A DNA stretch of 64,000 nucleotides from Corythucha ciliata (taxonomy: Eukaryota; Arthropoda; Insecta; Hemiptera; Tingidae), in assembly GCA_038030265.1 (NCBI GenBank), contig CM075942.1, positions 45,164,751-45,228,750 of the forward strand, read 5' to 3'. The notes beneath the pieces were generated by a model that was not told where the DNA came from, ran no database searches, and saw only the letters and a list, made by a program, of their open reading frames with translations. Positions 1 to 12,259 of the stretch are shown here, piece by piece; positions within the stretch are counted from its first letter, which is position 1; every line of letters begins with the position of its first letter. The position numbers and the translations under genes are program-made.

Positions 1-50
1 TTTTAATTTTTGTTTTGTTTTATTTGTATACTTTCTCTTTTCTTTTTCAG

Positions 51-89
51 TTGTTGGCGAATATCAATAAATACGACGAAATAAAGTAG
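51..89 (+). CDS. Candidate terminal coding exon at the left edge
   Basis: A long pyrimidine tract (about 25-48) ends in AG at 49-50, a very good 3' splice site. It is followed by twelve codons (LLANINKYDEIK) and a TAG stop at 87-89. An AATAAA lies at 198-203, about 110 bases beyond the stop, which fits a short 3' UTR. The rest of the gene would lie to the left, outside the window, so the product cannot be identified. The exon is tiny and its reading phase is unproven. The case rests on splice site, stop and poly(A) signal occurring together. Confidence 0.35.
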   Translation: MLANINKYDEIK

Positions 90-600
90 CCAGAGTTTTT
101 TGTTTCCCTGTTCGTCGTAACTAAATCAGGGAAGGAGCAGTTTATTTTCTTTTTATGGAGCCCGAGGCACCCAGGGAAATATAACAACGGAATAACGAAT
201 AAATAAAAAAAAACCTGAAATTGATTGCTAGCAGGTGATTTTAGTTCGTTCATTGCACAACCGAAACATTCGAAGCTTAACGCTCTCTTGAACAAAATGC
301 TTTCCAGTTGAAGGGCATTTATGGGGTGAGAGGGATTTGGCTCGCTCACAAGAAGGAAAAAAATGCCTACCCCACCCTCTCTGAATGAGGGAAGAAATTG
401 AAGTTGAACACAAAAATAATTTATTTCCTCCTTCGTACAACCAATCATTATTGGTTGAGGTGTAATATACCAATACACGAGAAGGATAGGGTTTGAATGT
501 AATTTTGCCCTCAGGAGCTAACTGTTGCCCCTGTTATTAGGTCTCTCAAATTTCTTGATCACGGGATACCAGCGCAAAATTCTTGATTTTCTCTTAAATC
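90..600 (+). other. Possible 3' UTR and unique sequence
   Basis: Follows the candidate terminal exon. AATAAATAAA at 198-207 is a plausible poly(A) signal. From about 230 to 600 I see only AT-rich unique sequence. A 143-residue open frame on the minus strand here has no protein-like features. Confidence 0.3.
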
Positions 601-639
601 AAACGCTATAAGCGGCGCGAAATTCGCTGCTTGAGTGTC

Positions 640-990
640 CGAGACTTGGCTATGTGAAATAGACAGTTTTTCAGGTTCAATAACTCGGCCGTGGCGCCTA
701 TAGCCACAACATCCCCAGTCCCCGTTTCGCCCTCATGGTTCTCAATTCTCATCCGTCCTGGGTGAGCTGGGTCCTCCCTGACTCGGTTTTGCTGGGTTGG
801 GTGGAGCGCCGGGGGCGACGATCGTACAGTGCAGTGGCACCTCCGTTCCCGGTGAGGGGCAGTCCATCGGCTCCATACTCGGCTGAATTGCCTGGCTGAT
901 GAAACCAGGACCGAGTAGCTCAAGTAGATGAAGGTTTGAGCTTGAAACGGAGACTGGAACGCTCCTTCGGTGCAATTTTTCGTTATATAT
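640..990. repeat. Dispersed repeat F, copy 1 (two segments in opposite orientation)
   Basis: Minus-strand sequence of 661-765 matches 46,712-46,800: both read GATGAG, then a (C)CRTGAGGG stretch, GAAACGG, CTGGGGATG and a GTGGC/GCCAC hairpin. Plus-strand 870-975 matches 46,825-46,915, sharing GAGTAGC, a TGAAGGTYTGA block, GAAACRGAGACTG and a TGCARTTTTTCG end. The two halves of the repeat are therefore inverted relative to each other here compared with the copy at 46.7 kb. The GC-rich sequence between (770-860) is specific to this copy. It may be the terminus of a Penelope-like or other retroelement; see the findings for the hammerhead-like core. Confidence 0.55.
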
Positions 991-1407
991 TTCAAGTTCT
1001 TGGTGAAAAAGGTAACACGATATAAAGCGAAATGGCAGATTTTGATGCGGAACGTGCTTACCTCGCGAGAGGGAGGAAATTATGCTATGCAATTTCCGGT
1101 TTTCACTGGCATGAATTTTCACATGAATTCAATGGTCACAACAACTTTGGGGAGTAAAGTAGCACTCGAGTCGGTTTATAGGGTACTGATTTCTGAGCAT
1201 AACTCCTTATTCTTAAGTAGTGGGACAGAACCAGTGGGGTTGGCTCACTAGAAAAAACCGACTTCGCAGTTTTGGCTCCCTATAGAAGAGCGTTTTAAAG
1301 CAGTCAATCTCCGGAACTCATTTTTCGTGTACCGGACGCTTTTTAGCGTTTTTCCTAAATTTTAATCCCGAAATGGAGTCCATAAATAATATGGCCAGAT
1401 ATACCTA
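991..1407. other. No recognisable feature
   Basis: AT-rich sequence between repeats F and D. A 93-codon open frame (970-1,251) begins inside repeat F and shows no domain. Confidence 0.4.
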
Positions 1408-2075
1408 GTCGCTTATTGTCGATTGTATACCTAAGCGATACGATGACTGGCGGCGTTTCAGAGAAACACTGAGTCCGGTACTCCACATGAAAGCTCCTCA
1501 TGTCGTTTGACAACAAACCATTAATGTTTTTGTTTATTAATTTACCGCTTTTTTAGGGCCTCCGCACAGGGGTCATCAATCACTCGAAGTGGAATCGGTT
1601 TTTCTAGACTAGGAGACGATTCGAATTTTTCCAATCTCGATATTTATGGAAGACTTCCGTAAACGTATCGTCTCTCACTCGAAGATTTTCTACAATGAGG
1701 AAGTTCCATGTTCAAAAATATTGGTCAGTAACTCTTTTTACTGTGAACTACGGCTAAATAATCCGACGGTGACAAGGAAGACGCGGTGTTGTACCTTTGG
1801 CATCACCGAATCAAGAAAACATGACGGTTATGCGGGTTACGCGGTCACCCGTAGTTGGAATGAAACTTTCACTAGCGGCTATTTGTTGGTGCAAGAAGAC
1901 TCGAAAACACCTATTCAAAAACGATGTCGAAAATTTTCTCTGAGAAACGAAACGGTGAGCTGACGAGTGTCAATAAAGCATGATAAGGCGCTCGTGGGAT
2001 CTCTCTGAGGGAGAAAACTGCTGTGTCTTCAATAGATATTCTCGTCGTAACCGAGACACAACATTGCCATTTCAT
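1408..2075 (+). repeat. Dispersed repeat D, copy 1
   Basis: Matches the reverse complement of 46,100-46,612 in long collinear blocks: TGGCGGCG with CAGAGAAACA; GTCGTTTGACAACAAAC; TCTACAATGAGGAAGTTC; the ACTGTGAACTAC region; GGTTATGCGGGT; and TAAGGCGCTCGTGGGAT with GAAAACTGCTGTGTCTTC. A block of about 135 bp at 1,553-1,690 is absent from the other copy and looks like an insertion. Short open frames in the region differ between copies, so the repeat is probably non-coding. No terminal repeats were found, so its class is unknown. Confidence 0.7.
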
Positions 2076-5000
2076 TGTTTCCCAAAAATTGGGGGTTCGA
2101 CGGTGGCAATTATCAATAAGAACGGTATTGGGGAGAAAGTCGACCACCGAAAGGCTTGGGAGCTTGCTTGTCGTTTAGGTATAAATGTATCAGACACCAA
2201 GTTCGTCCTTTCTCGTCTAGGCCAACTGACTACTTTTTCCCCGATACCCCGGACGTTGAACACGAAAAAACACTTGAAAAAAACACAAAACTTGTTCAAA
2301 CCAGTCACTAAAAATAGCATATTATGTGGGGAGTACCGGTTTTGCTATAACACGACACTAGCGCCGCCAATAGTGGGGAAATGCATGTATTGAGAAGTAT
2401 ACACAATCAACTCCTAACATCCTCGAGTCGGTTACACCAGAAGGAGTTACGGATCTCTATACTACCGCTCATTTGATAAGTTTAGATTAATAGGTGTAGT
2501 ATACCCTATTCATGAAGTTTTTACGACCGTAAAGAGCGTAAATCCGCTCTCTTCACTCCACCCGCAGAGCCCGTATGATAAGTTTACCAAGCAACAGTTG
2601 TTGGAACTCCGCACGCAATTACTTTAGCAATTTTGATTCCCCCCACCGCCCACCACCATCAACTAAACATGTCACAGCTCAAAACCAAATAACTTTTCAT
2701 TTAAATGTTGAACCTTTCTCGCTCCTTTCTCTCCCTGTTTTTCATTTTAATTTATATTCGGAATCCATTAGGAAGGGTAACAGATATGACCTTAAAAATA
2801 AAGAGAAGTAAAAGATGGATGTTCGCAATAAATTTTATTGGCGTTCTGAACTTTTTAAAAAACTATACTTTCACTTTATTCAAAGCACGCACCAGCGCTC
2901 TAGTCTTCGTTACTTTTATAAATTGTGGCCAGGAGATGATCTTTTCAAAGAGAGAGAGAGAGAGACAAAAAATAACGTACCTACACGCCTAAATAGGGAG
3001 CAAAGGTTAACTGTAAAAATATTTTAGATCTTTGTACAGCTCCAAAGGTATGTTTGTGTACCTCGGAGGTGGGATTTATGAGGCACGCGTTTTCTAGAAC
3101 GAACCCCCCCTCCCACCATATTCGCGTGAAAATGGTACGCTGGGGGAAATGACATACTAACAGTATCGAACAAAAGGTTTTTATATTTTGATCAGATTGT
3201 GTCCTCCTTCCCTTTCCTCGTTCCTAACTTCCCTACACACGTTCCGCTATAGACAGCTTTTGTGGTGACCCTTACTAGCTCTGAGCTGTTTGACCCCCCT
3301 CCCCCCTCCCAACAACTGCCAACATAGGAGATTCCGAAATTTATTCTTGCTATACGCTGTAATTATAAGGGCAACGACAGGTTGTTTAGCGAACTGTTGT
3401 GAGAAAAGAAGAAAAAATGGGGTCATTAATCAATTTGGCAACCCTTTCCAAAGGGGTCACTCGCAGCTATCCCCCAAAACTGACTGGAGTTTGTGAATTC
3501 CGAGCAATTACCCTCGGGGGGGGGGGGGGGGGGGTTGGTCTGCGTGCCGTTGATGTGAGCCATACTTTGGAAGAGAAGGGTGAAAACGAAGTTTTGAAGA
3601 GCTGATGAGAGAGATCCAGGAAAGGCGGGTTTTTGGGGGTAAGACTTGTTATGTGCACGCCATTACACACTGAGCGCGTTAATTACCCCCCCCCCCCCTC
3701 TGCTCCGTTTTTCTCTCTTCTACCGCTTGGAGTTCGAGTGAAGTGTTCTCCGCGGGGGTGGTGGTAGTGGGAGCTTCTAAGCTTTAATGAATAGCCCAAG
3801 AGAAAATGGAAAAGAGGCGGACCCTAAACCCCTCTCCATCGCGATGAAAGAGCGGATATATGGCTCAAGTCCTCCGTTGAAAGTTGTCTGTTGCTTTCAA
3901 TTTTCCAGCATTCGGAATTCAAATCAACTGTGTCCACCCCGTTGAAACCTATTCAAAGACAACACCCTCCACTCACCCCATTGCCATCTTTCCAACGCAT
4001 CCCCTTCGGGTACAACACGTGTTCAACTTGTAATCTCGACTGTCAACGAAAATTAATGTTTTGCTTTTATACATACGCATGACTCTCGAGACCCATGAAT
4101 TCCCCAACCTCGAAGAAGAGGAGGACCGTCTCCCATTAACTTCATAGAAGCCGAAATCCTCGCCAAAAGGGTCCACGGAACCTCTTCTGTCATCTCCATG
4201 GTATGGCTACAGTTTTGCGGGCGTTTCAACCCCCCCCCCTCCATGTCGTTCCACTTCTTCGCTTTATTCAGCCATTCTCCTCGCTGATGTTATTAACATT
4301 CCAGAGCGGAGGACCCTTAAAGCGGTATGGGCGGGCAGAAAAATTCCGGTAATTAACGGAGGAACGCGAACTATTTGTGATGAGGTAAACCCATCCCCTC
4401 TTCTCTACTCTCATCATCCCTCCTTTTCTCTTTCCGCTTGATTGATTCCTTGATTAAGCCCTTCATTAATTCCAGCGGCCGAGCAAAATATTCTACGCAT
4501 TCTACAGAATTATTACATATTGACAAACGCCTACCGTTGTGAACGTTATTCAACCAATATTTTCGGAAAAGATTTTGATTTTTAAAAAAATTATTGATTG
4601 AATATGATTGGGGGGCGGGACTTTACCTACGGCTAATTAAGAGGGAGTTTTGAAACAAACAGAGAACTGCTAGCTTCAAACTCTTTACCTTATAAAAAGA
4701 TTTTAATTACCTTTCAAGAAGTGGCAAAAGCGCAAGTCGTTCCCTCTTACATAAAAGCGCTCAACATGTCGGAAAGGCCTCGGATCTCCCTCTCCTGGGG
4801 GTAGGCAATTACCGACTTTCAACTTAGAAAACTTTAATTGGAAAACCGGCCCAACCTACGAACCCCCGCCGCCGCCCGCAACTCTTCACAAAACGTACAC
4901 TTCAACTGGCTCAACTTCTACACTAATGTATGACTACCCCCTCTCCCCTATATCATCCGTGTCATGCCTTGAATTCCTGCTTTGTTATAATGATTTTGTA

Positions 5001-5965
5001 AAGCTACTCCGCCCTCAAACTTTGTTTTATTTCAATTTTTCTCCTTTTGTTTCGGTATTTCGTGCCCTTAAGGGGATAACAAACGAGTTTTTTTTCCCCA
5101 ACCCTTTCTCCCAAAGTTTGTATTAACTTTTTTTTTGCACGATAGGATGGATCTTACTTTTTTCAGCAAGTTGAAAAGAGGAATAGGATAAGATTAGGAT
5201 AAAAAACTTTTGTACGCATTTTTTTTTTGTTTTTGTTCTGGCAGAAACAAGAAGGAATAACTTCCCAAACGAAAGTAACGCTTCTCCAAAGATTAACGCC
5301 TTTTAGCCAATTTATCCCCAAAGCCTGCTCTCCACCTGTATAAGCAGAGTATCGTATCATTTCGGGCATATTTTTTCAAGCATTGAAAGCAGGCAATCAA
5401 CAAGTTTATTTCGCAAGACTATGTTGTAGATAACCGTTGATGCATGGTAAAAGCATAATAATATTCATAGAAGATTTATCTGTTTTTACCCTTACAACAT
5501 TTTATAATGAACACTCAAGAGCTCTACGAGTACAACGGTGGAACTTGATTGATCGATCCTACCTAATAAAAGTTGTTTAAACTTCGTGAAAAAAAAAAAA
5601 GAAGATAGAGAGATGATTTTTTCTACTCCATCGATTACATTCAATTCAACGGGAAATACACCAGGGAGGCAAATCGAACTGCTGCTACTGTCTGAATTTA
5701 ATTTCCCGTGAGGTTCCTGCGTGTTGTATGATGGGTATTGCAAATAGGGTGGGGGGTCTTTTATCAACCTGAATAACTTTGATGTTTCGCAAAATGTACG
5801 GGTACATTCCAGACGTGTTTCATTTGTATCATTTGAATCTCATCAAGTTTAAACTTTGTTGTTTGTTTCGCGTTGGACACATAAATACGTTTTTATTGAG
5901 ACCAAAATTAGCTTCATAACGGTTAAAATACTGCGACAAAAAAAGAAGTGAATTAGTATTAACAA
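2076..5965. other. Unique sequence with homopolymer runs
   Basis: No gene or element recognised. It contains a GA microsatellite near 2,950, a run of 19 G at 3,516-3,534, C runs near 3,690 and 4,230, and A/T runs near 5,220 and 5,588. TTTTCCAG at about 3,901-3,908 is an acceptor-like site followed by open sequence up to a GTACAA donor near 4,010, but nothing else supports an exon. Confidence 0.3.
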
Positions 5966-5969
5966 AAAA

Positions 5970-6480
5970 TATTTTCTCAGGCCTCAGCAACTATAGAAAA
6001 TCAATTTCTCGGGACTTTCTCGTCAATTTTCGTAGGTCCGGCTATAATTAAAAATCAACATCCTATGAATTAGCTAATAAAAACCAATTTCGCGGGGTTA
6101 CCTCCTTCAAAAACCACGTCCATGGATTATCTATCCAGAAAAAACATTTTCGAGGGAAAAACCCAAACAAAACAAAAAATGTTTTCGCAGGCCTGTCTCA
6201 CAAAAAATGTATTACGCGGGGTTGCCTCATTCAGAAACCATTTTTCCGACTTTTGCACACCAAAAACAACATTATTTCACGCTCCTGAGGCCTGACTCAT
6301 TAAAAACCCATTTTCACGGATTCCACTTGCAAAAATACCATTTTCGATGATCCGCCTCCCAAAAATTCAATTTCGCGGATTTGGGTGGGTCGCTGAAAAC
6401 CCAGTTTTTTGGGGTTGTTCCAATCAAAAACATGTCGCAGATTTTTGCTCAAAATGGGTTTTTCGGTTCGAATTAAGGGA
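5970..6480 (-). repeat. Degenerate tandem array, type A (minus polarity), solo
   Basis: Roughly a dozen imperfect units about 30-38 bp apart. On the plus strand each reads approximately AAAACCAATTTCGCGGGGTT followed by a variable CCTCATTC-like part. It is the reverse complement of the arrays at 19.0, 23.8 and 24.7 kb. Units differ by substitutions and small indels, so it would be missed by strict tandem-repeat settings. No B array is seen beside it. Confidence 0.75.
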
Positions 6481-6489
6481 TTGAACCAA

Positions 6490-7103
6490 TATTATGGGCC
6501 TGATGTGTGAATCCTTGGTGTGAAACCCCCAATTATAAGTTAATTAATAAATAAATAAATAAATAAAGAATATTAACGTTTAGGGTTCAATTTTGAAAAA
6601 TTATAATACGGGAACATTTAAAAAACACTTTCCGAACTTAATTATTTCATTAGTAATTCACCGTCCAGAATGATGCAGATGAGACCGTGTGCAAAAATAA
6701 ATCACTCGCTCAAGTGAAAAATATTTCAACGATATAAAGGTGTCGTTTTTATCAGGGCCAATAACGACTGCACACCACAGTCGCGATATTGAAACAATAA
6801 AAGTTAAAATTGGCTGGGCTAAAAATATAAACAAAAGAAGGAGGTTTAATCAAGGCGAAAATTGTGTACGGCTCTGATTCATCGTACACAGTTTGGTTGA
6901 AAATAATCTTTGACGACGACAAAGTGATAACCGTTGCTTCCCAGTCGGGAAACTTACAAGCAATCACTGTTCATAGAATTCTTTCAAGGCAGGACGAGGT
7001 GAGGGGAGGGTTAGAATGAGTCGTGACGATAAAAAATGACTACAGTGACACTGGAACAGGCCTATACAAACGGACTATAGTATTGAAAATGGTGATTTTA
7101 AAC

Positions 7104-7152
<49 letters not shown>

Positions 7153-7575
7153 CACGCTCAAGAGGGATTAATACTCATGCCATTAGCTTTTGAGCAGTGG
7201 ATTTTACTTTCGGAGTACAGACACCCTGACAACACACACACACATACAGTAGAGGAGTTACAAGGAAATAACTTTCTTATCTCATCTTAATCATTTAATC
7301 TCTGTCAACAACAGTTGGCCGCGTTTTGCCCGATGCGTTAAGCCCCCCCCCCCCCAACTGGGTAACCGGTTTTGTATGTTATTTCAGCGGTGGGATACTT
7401 TTAAAAATGATTATAAAAATAATGACAGATCCTTAAGTGATTAAGAAAGAGCATTTTACGACTTATCTGACCCCGACCAAGGCATCATTGCGCTACATGA
7501 CCAGATATACACAAAAACGTAGCTGCGCCGCTTAATTCATTACGATGAAAAAGTTTATAGCTTAGTCATTTAATA
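6490..7575. other. AT-rich sequence with a 45-nt T tract
   Basis: Contains an AAAT-type microsatellite (about 6,545-6,567), an uninterrupted T run at 7,106-7,150, and a C run near 7,345. The T run could be the poly(A) tail of a minus-strand retrocopy, but the sequence next to it (7,151-7,250) is not recognised as any retroelement. Confidence 0.4.
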
Positions 7576-8110
7576 ACTACCGAGGATGAGAGGGCACCGT
7601 TTTATATGGAGGAACGAGAAATAAGAGCATGTTGGGAAATCATGGATGAAATACTGCGACACCATGACTATGAATGGAGGGACCCGCTCACTATATTCTC
7701 TTCTCTCGCCATGGCATGTAACGCTATATACCAGAAACTCCCTTCTTTTTATCAGCCAATAAAGAATCATGAAACGTTGTATAAAGATGAGCCCCGTAGT
7801 CACGACTGAACAATTTCTCGTCGCTGGGTTGTATTCCATCCTCACACAACTTCCCATGAACTACTTCAAACAGCCCGCAGTGATGGAGAGAGAGAGAGTG
7901 AGTGAGAGAGAAAAAAACTTCAGCCTTTGTAAATGTTTTAACGTCAAAAGAGGGTTTCGCCGAATTTACTTTCCTACGAATCTCACAGTTGCACCGAACG
8001 AAACGTTTTTTGACAAAGAAAGTAACAACTTTGTTATTCTAACGCTGAGGGTTAAATCCCCGTTTATAAAATGGATTAACCGTGACATAAAAGAGCTTGA
8101 CAGAAAATAA
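7576..8110 (+). other. Two overlapping open frames, unidentified
   Basis: An open stretch starts after a TAA at about 7,571, has its first ATG at 7,606 and stops at 7,809. It gives an acidic, tryptophan-containing peptide (CWEIMDEILRHHDYEWRDP is inside). A second frame (7,769-8,110, 113 residues) overlaps it and includes a GA-repeat-encoded stretch. Both have more protein-like composition than most chance frames here. No splice signals or domain back them, and the minus strand is also open across the first. They may be remains of a gene or chance. Confidence 0.15.
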
Positions 8111-10585
8111 CCTGCAGAGATCCCCCCCATTTCTGTTATACGCACAGCAAGTCGTCGATTAATCCCATGAAGAGGTCACAAGTCACATACTCGTTTTTGG
8201 GTAGCAAAAGCAGCTGCTTCAACTTAACAATACCTCCCCCTCCGTCATCATTCATCAGCAGACACTCGCTTTTAAGCATTTGAACCAGGGTTGTATATGC
8301 AGGGTGCACAACAATGACCGCGCCTACTCTCTATTTGTATGTTAATGTGATTCTAGATGGTGGAATGAGAAAAAGTGAGACGTCGAGCGGCGAAAGTGGA
8401 ACAATGGTTTGTATTTAGGGGAGGGGGTGTACACGAATCGACTTACACTATGGGAGGCAGGGGGTTGAAAAAGAGCCGGCGGGTGTCTAAGGGATGGAAT
8501 ATAGGAGGAAAGGCGGGGAAATCGGGTGCTCGATAGGATGCAGATGGTTCAAAAGGAATATTAGCTCGTCACACCTTTTATAATCACCACTAATGGTATA
8601 CGAAAGGACCATTTCCGCCGGGCCTTTCATCAATTTGTACGGACGATTTACTTAAGCTGCTTTTTGTTCTGGTTTAATCCAAAAGAAAAAAATTGAAAAG
8701 AAAGATTTTTTTAAAAGGGGAGTATAATCGATAACATTTGGTAGCCAATCACGCTCAGAAATACGCGAAACTGTCAGCCTCAGGTGTCGGGGAACAGGAG
8801 AGGGCCCGAGGACAAGGCAACACTCATAAACAATTTCAGGGAGCCTTATCGAGAAAGTTTTCAATGGAGTCTACGTCCCTAGTCTAGCGGAATAATTGAG
8901 ATTAAAGTGCCTAAACATTTCATTTCCAGGTCAGCACAAGGGGTTGATACCTAAGATTCTATGGTAAAGTGCCTTGTCTCGCTATTGAGAGAACTAACTT
9001 CGATTATGATAAAACATTTTCATCATCTTACGGGCCAAGTTCTGATTTCGATTGCTGCTGGATAAATGACATTGTTTTAACTCATAATTTTAGTCGCCAC
9101 GAATACAAATAATGTGGGAAAGCTACAGCGCTCACTTACTCTTGTATTAGAAATTCGATAAAAACGATTGAGCTAAAAAACAACTAAGACTCACGATTCA
9201 AGCGGAAATTCTTTGCAATGGGGAAATCGCGTGTATTCTAAAAAAAACAACACGCCAATACCGATGAATCACGGCGTAAAGAATGAAACACATCTCGAGC
9301 CACCCAGTAAAGTTTGGCCAGTCACTAATTTTATAATTTTGACGTGAAATAATTTGAAAATGATAGGATTAACGCTTCGATTCACTGTGAATATTTTCGA
9401 GTTGGAACAAATTTCTTAGCCGGGCACCCCTATAGCACTTTAGGTGTAGACTTACGATTTAAAGAATAGTAAAACACATATTTTTTTTTATACTGTAATA
9501 AATCGGATCAATATTGTTTCGTTAGCATAAATTCGGTAGATTGACTACCAGCATTGCCAACGCCACCAACGCTACAACTATAATATCGCAAATTTATAGG
9601 TGATCTCCCTGGTCTAATTAAATTGACATCATTATAATATAATCTCAATTAAAATTATTAATTACGATTTTCTAAACGAAACATAATTATTAATTTACTA
9701 ATTTTACAATCGTACCTAGTCGACTTCTCGTAACCGTCAACAGAGGTTTTCCGACTTTTTGAGCTCCAGTTGATGAACGTGGAATAAATACGTCCCTCGT
9801 AAAATGCCGATGTCGTTCGAAAAAATTAATAAAATTAAATTCACAGAACTCGCACGAAATAAACGGAACCGAATAACAACGAAACCCAAAAAAATGAAAC
9901 AAATAAAAACACCGAACAATTTTGTTTTTGGCAAACAAAAAATCTCACTAATAACGTACTGCAACAAGCTCAGTGCTGAGTTAAAACACCCAGCAGAAGC
10001 GGTGCCGACCAACTGGCTGGATGAAGGGGAGAAGCGAAGCGAAGCGAAGGACTCCTCACCGTGCAACAGAAACAAGAGCTCCTCCACTCCCCTTTTCCAG
10101 TACTATACCTACCACCCCAGTTGGAGGGATCTCTTCGGCAACTTGTAGTTATTCGGCCCCCCTTTTTTGGGAGGCGGTTGGCGGCGGAGTTGACGTTGGG
10201 CGACTCGGGCTTATGCGTTTTCTCTATTTACTTTTTTTTTTTTTTTTTTTTTTTACAACAGGTAGACGTGCAGGTCACTTCTGCTCGCACTATTTGAGTA
10301 AGGCACGTGTTTGTGCGTCCGTCTGCCCCAAGGGTTAATCTTTGGTGAATGGGCAAGGGGGGGATCTAAAGGAGTACAACAAGGACCATTGTCCTGGGCT
10401 CCTGGGTAGCAAAATATAAGAAATTTTACAGCCTGTTAAAGGAAGATTTGACAGGGATCATGCGACAGAAAATCGAGCCGAAAATTGCCGGTTCCTGCTT
10501 CGCTCTATCGCCAGGCCAGGAGTACATGTATACCGGGGCAAACGCGGATCCAGGATTTGCTTATGGGAGGGGCTGGGGAAATAGT
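8111..10585. other. Unique sequence, no feature recognised
   Basis: AT-rich. A T run of 23 lies at 10,232-10,254. Overlapping open frames of about 115 residues on both strands at 9,737-10,148 are not supported by domains or splice sites. Confidence 0.3.
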
Positions 10586-10589
10586 GTGC

Positions 10590-11600
10590 CTCGCTCTATT
10601 TAAAATGACTTGATAGCCACTCACGGCCTATAAATAGCTAAACTAGCTATGCCCACCATTAAAATGGCTAAACTGACTATTATACATGTAATAGCGCTCC
10701 CAAATTGGCTAAACTGACTATTCACGCCCTAAAAAAATGGCTTAACAGACGATTTGTGCAGCCTTGACAATGCCTGAAAAACTCGTGTTTCCCACCCTGA
10801 AAATGGGTAAATCTACCATTCGCGCGCTAAAAATAGCCAAACTGGAGATTTCGGCTGTAAAAATGACCAAACTAACTCTATACGCACCCAAAAAGTGGCT
10901 AAACTGACTATTCAAGCCCTACAATACCTAAACAAAATATTCCTGACCTGAAATCTGCAAAATCGACCATTTGCGCACCAAGAGAATGGCCAAACTGACC
11001 ATTCTCGCCTTGGTTTGACGTACTATTCACGCCCTTTGAATGACTGTGTCTCCTAAAAATGGCCAAACTATGGCCTTGTCGAAGCCATGAAACTTGCGAA
11101 ACTAACTCAGTGCTGCCTAAAAATAGCTCAACTGACGATCAGGATCCACACGTTAAAAATGCCTGAGCAGACGCGAGTCCTGCCCTGAAAATTGTCAAAC
11201 TGACCAATGCGCCTTCATGACGACCAAAACAAAATAATCATACTGCCAATATCCACTCTGAAAACGTCAAAACTGACCATTCAGACCCTGAAATGGCAAA
11301 ACTGAGGATGCTGACAGTTATTGCTCCGTAAAAATAGCCAACTTAGCTACTTATAACCTGAAATTGGTAAAACCGACTCCTTGATAAACAAATAATTCCT
11401 GCGCTAAAAATGGCAAAATAGCTTTTAAAAAAGTACAAACTGAGCCTTAGTGCCTTAAAATTGTCCAAAAGTCCAAAGTGACGATTTGCGCCCAAAAATT
11501 TCAAAACTGGCTATTTGAGCGATTTACGTTCTAAAAATTGAATACTCTTACTATATCAACTCACGGCCTGAAAATGGCCAAACTGATAAAATTTGTGCTC
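10590..11600 (+). repeat. Degenerate tandem array, type B (plus polarity)
   Basis: About 30 imperfect units with spacing near 30-36 bp. Each is built on CTAAAAATGGCTAAACTGAC followed by a short variable piece such as TATTCACGCC. The conserved words are CCCTAAAAATGG, CAAACTGAC and ATTCGCGCC. Units vary too much for satellite DNA kept uniform by recent amplification. It is followed after about 0.66 kb by a type A array of minus polarity (12,260-13,110), the same arrangement seen at 29.8-31.2 kb and, inverted, at 60.0-62.7 kb. Confidence 0.8.
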
Positions 11601-12007
11601 CACGGTGGCTAACAGTCAAATCGAGCCTTCGAAGTGGGTGACGTACCCAGAGTGGAGGCGATATGCGGGTCGCCCTCTCCGTGAGGCCGTTTTCAGCCAA
11701 GTTTTTGTGAAATCCCATCAATACGATAGGCTGCGGACTGCCGCAGTCACCCGCACCGGAAGGATTTCTATGTACGCCGCTGCTATCTCATCCAATTGTA
11801 ACAGGGCGGAAAATGGACTTGAATAATATTGTTAATTGATTTATTTTATTCCAGTGTAAATAGGACGTAGTTTATGAACAATTTCAAATATGATTCATGG
11901 GGTTGAAGAACTGTAGATTTTGTGAAAATAGTGCAGTCCCCTATATGTATAGATAGTAAGGACAAAGCGTATGGGAATCGAGAATGAATCACTGTATTAC
12001 ATTTTTA
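11601..12007. other. Spacer between B and A arrays
   Basis: Part of the roughly 0.66-kb interval of the composite repeat. It includes a 77-codon open frame (11,593-11,826) without recognisable domains. The MITE at 12,008 is inserted in this spacer. Confidence 0.35.
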
Positions 12008-12156
12008 GGCCCATTTTCACCATCAAAATTGATCTCGTTTAAATTTGATCGCGATTAGTTGCCAATGACGACCCATATGAATTCTGATATATAGTGTTGA
12101 CATTGTAATCGTGATTAGTTGTTGATCGTGGTTTAAGAAGTTGGTGAAATCGGGCC
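12008..12156. mobile_element. PIF/Harbinger-like MITE, copy 1
   Basis: Element of 149 bp with ends GGCCCATTTTCACCA and TGGTGAAATCGGGCC, flanked on both sides by TTA (12,005-12,007 and 12,157-12,159), the typical 3-bp target duplication of PIF/Harbinger transposons. The same element occurs in opposite orientation at 16,814-16,967. It has no coding capacity. It lies inside the spacer between a B and an A array, so it arrived after that composite repeat formed. Confidence 0.75.
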
Positions 12157-12259
12157 TTAAAGAACGTATACAAAACGGAAGGGGTTCAGATAAGGGATAT
12201 GAGCCACTTCCGGCAACAAATACGTTCTTGGATACGGCGATGGCCATTAAATCTGCATG

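Noticed and set aside
47..478. 143-residue minus-strand open frame at the left edge
   Set aside because: Composition is chance-like, and the plus strand offers a better terminal-exon and 3' UTR reading.
9737..10148. Two overlapping frames of about 115 residues on opposite strands
   Set aside because: Neither has domain or splice support. Hydrophobic and lysine-rich compositions mirror each other as expected from AT-rich DNA.
10590..11600. CRISPR array
   Set aside because: Units and spacers are both degenerate, there is no cas gene, and the window is clearly eukaryotic.
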